Source: Myxococcales bacterium
Lineage (GTDB): Bacteria > Myxococcota > Myxococcia > Myxococcales > Myxococcaceae
Length of the DNA stretch: 64,000 nucleotides
Direction of reading: 5' to 3'
Assembly (NCBI GenBank): GCA_020846875.1
Contig: JADLDB010000094.1
Location: 1 to 64,000, forward strand
A program made the translations under genes and the position numbers. Positions 49,978 through 57,921 of the stretch are shown here, one piece after another; the first letter of the stretch is position 1, and the number at the start of each line of letters is the position of its first letter. A model generated the notes under the pieces. That model was not told the DNA's origin, did no database searches, and saw nothing but the letters and a program-made list of their open reading frames with translations.

Positions 49978-52887
49978 GTGAGCTACGACATCCTCTCCAA
50001 TCTCCCGCCAGGGACGTCGAGCCGGACGCGCCTGGCGATGCGCGACGGGCGGCGGAAGGTCGTCCTGCGCATGGTGCGTGAGGGGGTGGAGCCCTTCCTG
50101 CCGGAGAAGACGCCCGACGCGGTGCTGCCGCTGATCGAGCTGTCCGAGCAGCTGGGCGTTCGCTACGCCGTCTACGACTACCTGCCGGGCGTCACCCTGC
50201 GGGAGTTGGTGGACGCGCTGCGCGAGGCGGACCAGCCGGTGCCGCTTCCGCTGGCGGCGCGGGTCCTCATCGACGCGGCGCGCGCGGTGGGGCAGCTCCA
50301 CGACGCCCACCCGCCGCTCCCTTCCCACGGGGGCCTGTCGGACTCGGCCATCCTCATCGGCTTCGACGGCGTGGTGCGCGTGCTGGACTACGGAGTGCCG
50401 CGGCCCAGCCGGTACCAGCCTTCGGTGCCGGGGGGGACGCACGGCGACGTCTTCGCGCTGGCGGCGGTGCTGCACTCGGTGCTGACGGACTTCGCGGGCA
50501 CGTACTCAGAGGCGGTGGACGACGGTGTGCCGCTGCCCGTGCCGAGCGCGATGCACGCGGAGGCCACGCCCGCGCTCGACGACGTGCTGGGCCGGGCCAC
50601 CTCGCGCGCCTTCGCCAGGCGGCAGGTGGACGCGAGCGTGCTGGCCGGCGAGCTGGAGGCGGTGCAGGGCGACGCGCTCCTCACGACGGAGCAACTGGGC
50701 GAGGAGGTGCGCAGCCGGTTCCAGGCGAGGCTCGATCTCTCTGCTGGTCCGGTGGGCGGCGCGAGCCGCGCGGTGAAGCTCACCGCCGACGAGGGAGCGC
50801 TCGGCTATGACAACGACGCGCCCACCGGCGCGCACGTGGCGCCGTGGCTCAAGGACGGGCAGGGCGGGGACGGGCCGAACGCCGGAGGCACGCGGCGGGC
50901 GCCGGTGCCCTGGGTGACAGGCACCACGGGGGACAACTTCCCGGCGGCGCCGGCGCCTCCGCCCGGTACGGATCCCGGTCGCCCGGACCCTGAGGTGGGC
51001 GCGGGGATTCCCACCGGAACCGAGCCCGGGCGCCCCAGCCCCCTGGGCGGCATTCCGTCTGGCACCGAGCCGGGGCGGGCGGGCCCCTTCGCCGCCGGAG
51101 GCGCCGCGGCAGCGGAGGGAGAGGGGGAGCCCGACGGCACCCAGCCGCGCATTCAAGTGACGGCGGCGCCCGCGCAGCCCTCGCCCGGGCCACGCGCCGA
51201 GACGGCGGTAGCGCGTCCCCGGACGTCCTCGGGTGGCCGGCCGGCGGTGCGCGGCAACGGCGTCGCGGCGCGCCCCGCCTCCACGTCCACCGGAGGAGCC
51301 AGGGCGGAGAACGACGTACCGGCTGGCGCGGTGGTCCCCGCACGGAAGTCCTCCGCCAGCGCGGCCGACACCGGCGAGGAGGAAGACGAGTCAGAGCCCG
51401 CGCCGCGCGCGCGCGGCGAGGCGCCGGGTCCGCGCGCGGCCGCCCCTGCCGCAGAGAAGAAGGCTCCTGTCGCGGCGGCCGACACCGGCGAGGAGGAAGA
51501 CGAGGCAGGGCCCGCGACGCGCGCGCGCGGCGAGGCGCCGGGTCCGCGCGCCTCCGCCCCTGCCGCAGAGAAGAAGGCTCCTGCCGCGGCGGCCGACACC
51601 GGCGAGGAGGAGGAGGAGGCAGGGCCCGCGACGCGCGCGCGCAGCGAGGCGCCCGGTCCGCGCGCCTCCGCGCCTGCCGCAGAGAAGAAGGCGCCTGCCG
51701 CAGAGAAGAGGGCTCCTGCCGCGGCGGCCGAGACCGGCGAGGAGGAGGAGGAGGCAGGGCCCGCGGCGCGCGCGCGCGGCGAGGTGCCCGGACCGCGCGC
51801 CTCCGCGCCTGCCGCAGAGAAGAGGGCTCCTGCCGCGGCGGCCGAGACCGGCGAGGAGGAGGAGGAGGCAGGGCCCGCGGCGCGCTCGCGCGGCGAGGTG
51901 CCCGGTCCGCGCGGCGCCGGGGAGAAGAGGCCTCCTGTCGGGGCCGCCGACGCCGGCGGGGATGAGGGCGAGGCGGAGGTGGCGCCCGGCGTGGGCGGTG
52001 AGCCGACCAACCCGCGCGCCTCCACGCCGGGCGGGGGCCGTCGCACGTCAGAGCGCCCGCGAGCGGAAGCGCCTGGGCCCGCGCTGGGAGAGGGCGAGCC
52101 CGAGGCGACGCGCCCGCGCGCCCGGGTGCCGGTGGAGAACCAGGACACCAACCCGCGAGCGCACGGCCCGGCCGACACCGGCCCCGCGCCCATCGAGAAC
52201 CAGGACACCAACCCGCGAGCCTCCGCGCCCCGGGGCCGCAACACCACCGTGCACGAGAAGCTGCAGGCGCGCGGGCAGGAGCGGATCCGCACGCCTCCGC
52301 TGGGGGTGCCCGCGGCGGGCAGCGAGGAGGACCTGAGCAACGACGTGGTGAACGAGCCCACCAACGTCCGCGCCCGGCCCAGCAAGCCGGTGGAGTCAGA
52401 GGGTGAGCTGCCGATGACGAGCGAGGCGGCCGCTCCCAACAGCGCCCGCCGGTGGATCGCCTTCCTGCTGCTCTTGCTGGCGCTGGGGCTTGGGGCGGTA
52501 GCGCTCTTTGCGCCGCAGAGGCTCGCGGCGCTGAAGGTGAAGCTGGGCCTGGTGCCGCCGCCGGAGCCGGAGGTGCAGGCAGAGGCGGTGGGGGACGAGC
52601 CGGTCGACGGCGGGGCAGCGGCCGCGGAGGCTGGAGACGGGGGCGGGCTGGTGGCGGTGGCCGCGCTGGACGAGTCGGACGCCGGAGAGGAGGAGGAACG
52701 GGAAGGAGACTCCGACGGCGGCGAGGAAGAAGAGGCTGTGGAAGAGCCTGACGGCGGGGCCGTCGCGGACGCATCAGACGGGGGAGCTTCGGGTGACGGC
52801 GGCGCGACCATCGACGGTGGGGGCAGCGTCAAGCCGGTGGTGAAGAGCGCGCCGAAGAAGAAGAAGAAGCGACGTCGCTACCGTTGA
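49978..52887 (+). CDS. Pseudokinase with long acidic repeat stalk and one transmembrane helix
   Basis: 969 residues from a GTG at 49978 (an upstream TTG at 49948 is less likely). Residues 1-240 have a protein-kinase fold, with VRYAVYDYLPGVTLRELVD as the hinge region, but key residues are lost: the Lys is Arg31 (VVLRMV), HRD is HGG (117-119), the catalytic Asn is Ala124 and DFG is DYG (137-139). About 270-820 is low-complexity (Gly/Pro/Ala/Glu), including five near-identical repeats of roughly 38 residues. One helix, WIAFLLLLLALGLGAVALFA, lies near 826-845, then an Asp/Gly/Glu extracellular tail. Likely a scaffold or sensor without kinase activity. Confidence 0.8.
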   Translation: MSYDILSNLPPGTSSRTRLAMRDGRRKVVLRMVREGVEPFLPEKTPDAVLPLIELSEQLGVRYAVYDYLPGVTLRELVDALREADQPVPLPLAARVLIDAARAVGQLHDAHPPLPSHGGLSDSAILIGFDGVVRVLDYGVPRPSRYQPSVPGGTHGDVFALAAVLHSVLTDFAGTYSEAVDDGVPLPVPSAMHAEATPALDDVLGRATSRAFARRQVDASVLAGELEAVQGDALLTTEQLGEEVRSRFQARLDLSAGPVGGASRAVKLTADEGALGYDNDAPTGAHVAPWLKDGQGGDGPNAGGTRRAPVPWVTGTTGDNFPAAPAPPPGTDPGRPDPEVGAGIPTGTEPGRPSPLGGIPSGTEPGRAGPFAAGGAAAAEGEGEPDGTQPRIQVTAAPAQPSPGPRAETAVARPRTSSGGRPAVRGNGVAARPASTSTGGARAENDVPAGAVVPARKSSASAADTGEEEDESEPAPRARGEAPGPRAAAPAAEKKAPVAAADTGEEEDEAGPATRARGEAPGPRASAPAAEKKAPAAAADTGEEEEEAGPATRARSEAPGPRASAPAAEKKAPAAEKRAPAAAAETGEEEEEAGPAARARGEVPGPRASAPAAEKRAPAAAAETGEEEEEAGPAARSRGEVPGPRGAGEKRPPVGAADAGGDEGEAEVAPGVGGEPTNPRASTPGGGRRTSERPRAEAPGPALGEGEPEATRPRARVPVENQDTNPRAHGPADTGPAPIENQDTNPRASAPRGRNTTVHEKLQARGQERIRTPPLGVPAAGSEEDLSNDVVNEPTNVRARPSKPVESEGELPMTSEAAAPNSARRWIAFLLLLLALGLGAVALFAPQRLAALKVKLGLVPPPEPEVQAEAVGDEPVDGGAAAAEAGDGGGLVAVAALDESDAGEEEEREGDSDGGEEEEAVEEPDGGAVADASDGGASGDGGATIDGGGSVKPVVKSAPKKKKKRRRYR
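51358..51945 (+). repeat. Five tandem repeats (about 114 bp) in the pseudokinase gene
   Basis: Units begin near 51358, 51475, 51589, 51724 and 51838. Each encodes AADTGEEEDEAGPATRARGE, then a PGPRASAPAAEKKAP segment. Copies 2-5 are nearly identical at DNA level; copy 3 has an extra AEKRAPA insertion. The repeat is in frame and likely expands or contracts by recombination. Confidence 0.85.
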
Positions 52888-52927
52888 ATCGAGCTCCAGT
52901 CCGGATTGCAGTAGGCTTCGCGCCGTC

Positions 52928-54826
52928 ATGGCCCTGCCCCGACTGACGGAACCCCTGGTGCGAGAGAGCGGCCGGCTGCGACCGGCGACGTGGGACGAAG
53001 CGCTGGAGGTGGCGGCGCGCGGCTTCGCGGCGACGAAGCAGGCGCACGGCCCCCACGCCATCGGCTGCTTCAGCTGCTCGAAGGCCACCAACGAGGTGAA
53101 CTACATCGCGCAGAAGTTCATGCGGGGGGCGATCGGCTCCAACCACATCGACAGCTGCAACCGGACCTGACACGCCCCCAGCGTCGTCGGTCTGGCGACG
53201 GTCTTCGGAGCAGGCGGCGGCACTTCCTCCTACCGCGAGGTGGAGGAGACGGACCTGATCGTCCTCTGGGGTTCCAACGCGCGGGAGACGCACCCCATCT
53301 TCTTCCACCACGTGCTGAAGGCGATTCACCGGGGCGCGAAGGTGTACGTGGTGGATCCGCGGCGAACGGCCACCGCCGAGTGGGCGGACGGCTGGCTGCC
53401 GGTGCACGTGGGGGCGGACATCGCGCTGGCGAACGCGGTGGCGGCGACCATTCTGGAAGAGGGCCTTGCCAACCGGGAGTTCATCCGGCGGGCCACGTCG
53501 GGCTTCGAGGAGTGGGAGGCGTACACGAGGAGCCACACGCCGGAGAAGGTGGCGTCCATCACCGGGGTGGAGCCGTCTCTGGTGCGGCGGCTGGCGCGGG
53601 ACTACGCGCGGGCGGATCGGGCGATGATCTGCTGGACGCTTGGCATCACGGAGCACCACAACGGGGTGGACAACGTGCTGGGGCTCATCAACCTGGCGCT
53701 GGTGACGGGGCACGTGGGGAGGTGGGGTTCGGGGCTCAACCCGTTGCGTGGGCAGAACAACGTGCAGGGCGGCGGGGACATGGGCGCGTTGCCGAACAAG
53801 CTGCCTGGCTTCGAGGACGTAGAGAGCGCGGCCGCGCGGGCGAAGTGGGAGGCGCTGTGGGGGCGGCCGATTCCTCCGAAGCAGGGGCTGCACCTGACGG
53901 GGATGTTCGAGGCGATGGCGCACGGCCAGCTGCGCGCCCTGTACGTGCTGGGGGAGAACCCGGCGCAGTCGGAGGCGGACAAGACGCGCACCATCAAACT
54001 GCTGGCGGGGCTCGATCACCTGGTGGTGCAGGACATCGTGCGGACGAAGACGGCGGAGCTGGCGCACGTGGTGTTGCCGGCGAGCGTGAGCTTCTGCGAG
54101 TCGGAGGGGACGGTGACGAGTTCCGAGCGGCGGGTGCAGCGGGTGCGCAAGGCGCTGGCCCCGCCGGGGCAGGCGCGGGACGACATCGACATCACCTGTG
54201 AGCTGTCGAAGCGGCTGGGGTACGACATGGGCATGCCGGCGCCGAAGCAGGCGTGGGACGAGCTGCGCAGGGCGAGCCCGCTGCACGGGGGGATGAGCTA
54301 CGAGCGGCTGGAGGCGCTGGGAGGAATCCAGTGGCCGTGTCCGGACGAGACGAGCGAGGGGCAGCGCTTCCTGCACGCGCGGCTGTGGAAGGAGCCGGTG
54401 GAAGGGCGGCGGGCGCCGTTCCACGTGGTGCACGACGAGCCGCCGGTGGAGGCGCTGGACAGAGACTACCCCTTGAGGCTCACGACGGGCCGGCGGCTGG
54501 ACTCTTTCAACACCGGCGTGCTGTCGCGCGGCTACGAGAGTCCGCGGCGTCTTGGAGAGACGGTCGACCTCTCTCCGCACGACGCGGGGGCGTTGGGGGT
54601 GCAGGAGGGAGAGAAGGTGCGGGTGGTGAGCCGGCGTGGAGCGGTGGTGGCGCCGGTGCGGGTGGATCCGGGCCTGCGGCGTGGGTTGGTCTTCATGACC
54701 TTCCACTTCCCGGACGAAGTGGACACCAACCAGCTCACCATCGACGCGGCGGATCCGCGATCTGGCACAGCGGAGTTCAAGGCAGCGGCGGTGCGAGTCG
54801 AGCGGCTCGAGGCGCCCCAACGCTGA
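52928..54826 (+). CDS. fdhA: Formate dehydrogenase catalytic subunit, selenocysteine-containing, lacking the N-terminal 4Fe-4S domain
   Basis: 632 residues including selenocysteine at position 81, encoded by TGA at 53168-53170. The frame is open on both sides, and the context NHIDSCNRT-U-HAPSVVGLAT is that of formate dehydrogenases, where Sec or Cys binds molybdenum/tungsten and the next His helps catalysis. Later motifs: LIVLWGSNARETHPIF, YVVDPRRTATAEWAD, QNNVQGGGDMGALPN, LGENPAQSEAD, VLPASVSFCESEGTVTSSER and the MopB domain RLTTGRRLDSFNTGVLSRG, all pterin contacts. A normal alpha subunit begins with a CxxCxxxC 4Fe-4S domain ending in GRFGFxFV; here it starts MALPRLTEPLVRESGRL, exactly after that point, and the missing part is in the last gene of the operon. 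It is paired with NuoEF- and HoxU-like subunits to reduce NAD+ with formate, or run in reverse. Confidence 0.9.
53168..53200 (+). promoter_or_regulatory. UGA selenocysteine codon and bacterial SECIS hairpin
   Basis: After the TGA, 11 bases precede a perfect 7-bp stem, CGTCGTC (53182-53188) with GGCGACG (53194-53200), capped by the loop GGTCT (53189-53193). The spacing from TGA to GGTCT is 18 bases, the same as in the known E. coli fdhF element, and the loop is the SelB-recognised GGUCU. The downstream half of the stem stays inside the coding frame. This supports decoding of the TGA as selenocysteine. Confidence 0.9.
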
Positions 54827-55185
54827 GGCGACCTCTCTCTGACAGAGAGCTGTGCCGCGCGGGAGCTGGAGCCGGGTCGAAGGAGCGAGGCCTTTCGGGA
54901 GCTCACGGTCGGGAGGCGGAGCGTGTGGGAGGACCGCGAGAGGACGAGGGGCGACGGCTGAGGTGGAGGGGCGGGACGCCGGTCGGCAGGGCGGTGGTCC
55001 CTGCGGCGCGAGGCCGAAGCCCTGCTCCCTGGTGACCAGACGGGCGAGGGGAGGGGCTGGGGGAAGAAGGCAGGGCGGGGGGGAGGGCCGATTCCGCGCT
55101 GGCCTGTTGCCGTGCAGCGCGGTGCGTCGTCCTTGGGAGGTGCAGAAGGCTGGCTCCCGGGCCCGGGGTGGAGGACGCTCTGGCC
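54827..55185. other. Gap in the formate dehydrogenase operon, strongly purine-biased
   Basis: This 359-bp gap separates the catalytic gene from the diaphorase gene. CTCTCT-GAC-AGAGAG (54835-54849) is a 6-bp hairpin right after the catalytic stop. From about 54890 to 55100 the plus strand is dominated by G and A, with runs such as GGGGAGGGG. No convincing coding frame exists. The catalytic gene and the two that follow could therefore be separate transcripts, or the gap could be the scar of the rearrangement that split the alpha subunit. Confidence 0.5.
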
Positions 55186-57012
55186 ATGGATGTCCGTCCC
55201 ACAGCGCCGCCCCCCACCGAAGACGAGCGTCGCGCCGTCGATGCGGCGCTGGGCCCGCCTGACGCCGAAGGCCCCGTCACGGCGAGCGAGGCGAGGGCGC
55301 GGCGGACGCACCTTCTGCCAGCGCTGCGGGCGGTGCAGGAGCGGCTGGGCTTCGTGAGTGAAGGCGCGCTGGGCTACGTCTGCGCGCGGCTGGGGTTGCC
55401 ACCGGCCGAGGGCTACGGGGTGGCCAGCTTCTACGCGCTGCTGGCGTTGGGGGAGCGGCCGAGGGCCTTCGCGCACGTCTGCGACGACGTGGCGTGCCGG
55501 GCGGCCGGTGCGGAGCGGCTGTGCGCGGACGTGGAGAAGTCCCTGGGGCCGGCCTTCTCTGCGCCGCACCGAGCGGACCCCGGCCAACCGCACCCGAAGA
55601 CAGCGGCGCGCTGGGCCCGCAGTCCCTGTCTGGGGCTGTGCGAGCAAGCGCCGGCCGCGTTGGTGACGGTGGCGGGCGCAGCGCCGGTCGAGCAAGCCTT
55701 CGGCGGGGCGACGGTGGACAAGGTGCGCAGGGCGCTGGGCGGTGAGCCGGTGGAGCCGCTGCCGTGCACCCTGGGAGGGGCGGGCCCGCGGCGGCTGCTC
55801 GCGCGCGCGGGGGTGGTGGACGCGACGAGCCTCGACGACTACCGGCGGCGCGGCGGCTACGAGGCCCTGCGTCGCGCGCTGGAGGTGGGCCCGGAGGCGG
55901 TCCTTCGCGAGGTGACGGACGCGAAGCTGGTGGGCCGGGGCGGCGCGGCTTTCCCCACGGGCCGGAAGTGGGACGCGGTGGCGAAGGCGCCGGTGCGCCC
56001 GCACTACGTGGTGTGCAACGCGGACGAGTCGGAGCCCGGCACCTTCAAGGATCGGGTGCTGCTGGAGCTCGATCCCTTCTCCCTCGTCGAGGCGATGACG
56101 CTGGCGGGCTTCGCGGTGGGCGCGGAGCAGGGCTACCTGTACCTGCGGGGGGAGTACCCGCTGGCGCGGCGGCGGCTGGAGAACGCCCTGGCGAAGGCGA
56201 GGGCGCGAGGACTCCTCGGCGGCGACGTGATGGGGCGGGGCGTGCGCTTCGAGTTGGAATTGCGCGTGGGCGCGGGCGCGTACATCTGCGGGGAAGAGAC
56301 GGCGCTCTTCAACTCCATCGAGGGCTTCCGGGGGGAGCCGCGCTCCAAGCCGCCCTTCCCGGTGCAGGCGGGGCTGTTCGGTAAGCCGACGGCCATCAAC
56401 AACGTGGAGACGCTGGTGGCCACGCTGGACATCGTGCGCGAGGGCGCGGCGGCCTACGCCAGCGTCGGCACGGCGGGCAGCCCGGGCACCAAGCTGTTCT
56501 GCGTGTCGGGCGCGGTGCAGGCGCCGGGTGTCTACGAGGTGCCCTTCGGCACGTCGCTGGGCGCGTTGCTGGCGCTGTGCGGCGGCGTGAAGGGGAGGCT
56601 TCGGGCCATCCTGCTGGGGGGCGCGGCGGGCACCTTCGTGGGCCCCGAGGCGCTGGATCTGCCGCTCTCCTTCGAGGGGGCGCGCGCGGCGGGGGCGACG
56701 CTGGGCTCGGGCGTGGTGCTGGTGTTGGACGACTCCGTGGACTTGAGGGACCAGCTGCGGCGCCTCGCCGCCTTCTTCCGCGACGAGTCCTGTGGGCAGT
56801 GCGTGCCGTGCCGGGTGGGCACCGTCCGACAGGAGGAGCTGCTGGCCCGGCTGGCGCGCGGCGCGCCTTCAGGAAGCGTGAAGGAGGAGCTGCAGCTGCT
56901 CCGCGAGCTCGGCCAGGCGATGCGCGACGCGTCCATCTGCGGGCTGGGGCAGACGGCGTCTTCCGCGGTGGAGTCGGCGGTGAAGTTGGGCGTCTTCGAG
57001 GGCAAGCCATGA
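55186..57012 (+). CDS. NuoE-NuoF fusion, diaphorase subunit of the formate dehydrogenase
   Basis: 608 residues from the ATG at 55186 (GTG at 55168 is the alternative; GGAGG lies nearby). Residues 1-175 are a thioredoxin-like NuoE domain whose 2Fe-2S ligands are VCDDVACR and SPCLGLCE. The NuoF part has the FMN/NADH loop GRGGAAFPTGRKWD, NADESEPGTFKDR and GAYICGEETALFNSIEG, and then the 4Fe-4S site ESCGQCVPCRVGT with the distal Cys of ASICGLGQ. This subunit transfers electrons between FeS clusters and NAD+. It is fused as in HoxF/FdsB-type complexes and overlaps the next gene by four bases (ATGA). Confidence 0.9.
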   Translation: MDVRPTAPPPTEDERRAVDAALGPPDAEGPVTASEARARRTHLLPALRAVQERLGFVSEGALGYVCARLGLPPAEGYGVASFYALLALGERPRAFAHVCDDVACRAAGAERLCADVEKSLGPAFSAPHRADPGQPHPKTAARWARSPCLGLCEQAPAALVTVAGAAPVEQAFGGATVDKVRRALGGEPVEPLPCTLGGAGPRRLLARAGVVDATSLDDYRRRGGYEALRRALEVGPEAVLREVTDAKLVGRGGAAFPTGRKWDAVAKAPVRPHYVVCNADESEPGTFKDRVLLELDPFSLVEAMTLAGFAVGAEQGYLYLRGEYPLARRRLENALAKARARGLLGGDVMGRGVRFELELRVGAGAYICGEETALFNSIEGFRGEPRSKPPFPVQAGLFGKPTAINNVETLVATLDIVREGAAAYASVGTAGSPGTKLFCVSGAVQAPGVYEVPFGTSLGALLALCGGVKGRLRAILLGGAAGTFVGPEALDLPLSFEGARAAGATLGSGVVLVLDDSVDLRDQLRRLAAFFRDESCGQCVPCRVGTVRQEELLARLARGAPSGSVKEELQLLRELGQAMRDASICGLGQTASSAVESAVKLGVFEGKP

Positions 57013-57917
57013 CGCAGCGCACGCTGGAGCTCACCGTCGACGGCGTGAAGGTGTCGGTGCCTGAGGGCGCGACGCTGCTGGACGCGTGCCGGAAGGCGGG
57101 GAAGGACGTGCCCACCTTCTGCTGGGCGGCGAACCTCACGCCCGCCAACGTGTGCCGCATCTGCGTGGTGGAGCTGGGCGGCGCGCGCACCCTGGTGCCG
57201 GCGTGCAGTCGGAAGGCCGAGGCCGGGCAGGTGGTGCAGACGGACAGCCCGCGGGTGCACCTGTCGCGCAAGCTGGTGCTGGAGCTGCTCGGCTCCAGCG
57301 TGGACATGTCGCTGTCGAGGGACTTCCAGGCGCTCTCGAAGCGGTACGGCGCCAGGCCCGAGCGCTTCGGCAACAAGGCGGCGCGCGCCGAGGCAGGGGC
57401 GAGGGACGCCGCCCACGCCGGGCACCACCACCCGGGTGACGGCGCCCAGGCGGCCACGGTGGGCCAGCCGGTGAAGGTGGACAACGCGCTCTTCGTGCGC
57501 GACTACGAGAAGTGCATGCTCTGCTACAAGTGCGTGGAGGCCTGCGGCACCGATGCGCAGAACACCTTCGCCATCGCGGTGGCGGGGCGGGGCTTCGAGG
57601 CGCGCATCTCCACGGAGCACGACGTCGCGCTGGACGACTCGGCCTGCGTCTTCTGCGGCAACTGCATCGGGGTGTGCCCCACCGGCGCCTTGATGTTCGC
57701 CAGCGAGCACGAGCTGCGCGCGCAAGGCCGGTGGGACGAGTCGAAGCAGACCGTCACCGACACGGTGTGCGCCTACTGCGGGGTGGGCTGCGTGCTGTCG
57801 CTGACGGTGCAGGACAACGAAATCGTCCGCGTCACCTCGCCTTCCGACAGCAGCGTCACTGGTGGCCACCTCTGCGTGAAGGGCCGCTTCGGCTACGGCT
57901 TCGTGAAGGGCGGCTGA
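57009..57917 (+). CDS. HoxU/NuoG-N-like FeS subunit carrying the displaced Fe4S4 domain of formate dehydrogenase alpha
   Basis: 302 residues. Residues 1-80 are a 2Fe-2S ferredoxin (FCWAANLTPANVCRICVVEL). Residues 170-245 hold two 4Fe-4S sites (CMLCYKCVEACG and CVFCGNCIGVCP). The last 55 residues are the molybdopterin-enzyme Fe4S4 domain: VCAYCGVGCVLSLTVQDNEI and GGHLCVKGRFGYGFV, ending in KGG. In usual NAD-linked formate dehydrogenases this whole region is the N-terminus of the alpha subunit. Here it is a separate subunit placed after the diaphorase gene, and must dock against the catalytic subunit in trans. A His-rich HHHPGDG insert precedes the 4Fe-4S part. Confidence 0.88.
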   Translation: MTQRTLELTVDGVKVSVPEGATLLDACRKAGKDVPTFCWAANLTPANVCRICVVELGGARTLVPACSRKAEAGQVVQTDSPRVHLSRKLVLELLGSSVDMSLSRDFQALSKRYGARPERFGNKAARAEAGARDAAHAGHHHPGDGAQAATVGQPVKVDNALFVRDYEKCMLCYKCVEACGTDAQNTFAIAVAGRGFEARISTEHDVALDDSACVFCGNCIGVCPTGALMFASEHELRAQGRWDESKQTVTDTVCAYCGVGCVLSLTVQDNEIVRVTSPSDSSVTGGHLCVKGRFGYGFVKGG

Positions 57918-57921
57918 GGTT

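Noticed and set aside
53168-53170. TGA as a nonsense mutation making the formate dehydrogenase gene a pseudogene
   Set aside because: The frame continues for 552 residues with full family motifs, and the codon is followed at the correct distance by a matching SECIS hairpin.
54835-54849. Rho-independent terminator after the formate dehydrogenase catalytic gene
   Set aside because: The stem is only 6 bp and has no T-run, so it is noted only within the gap entry.
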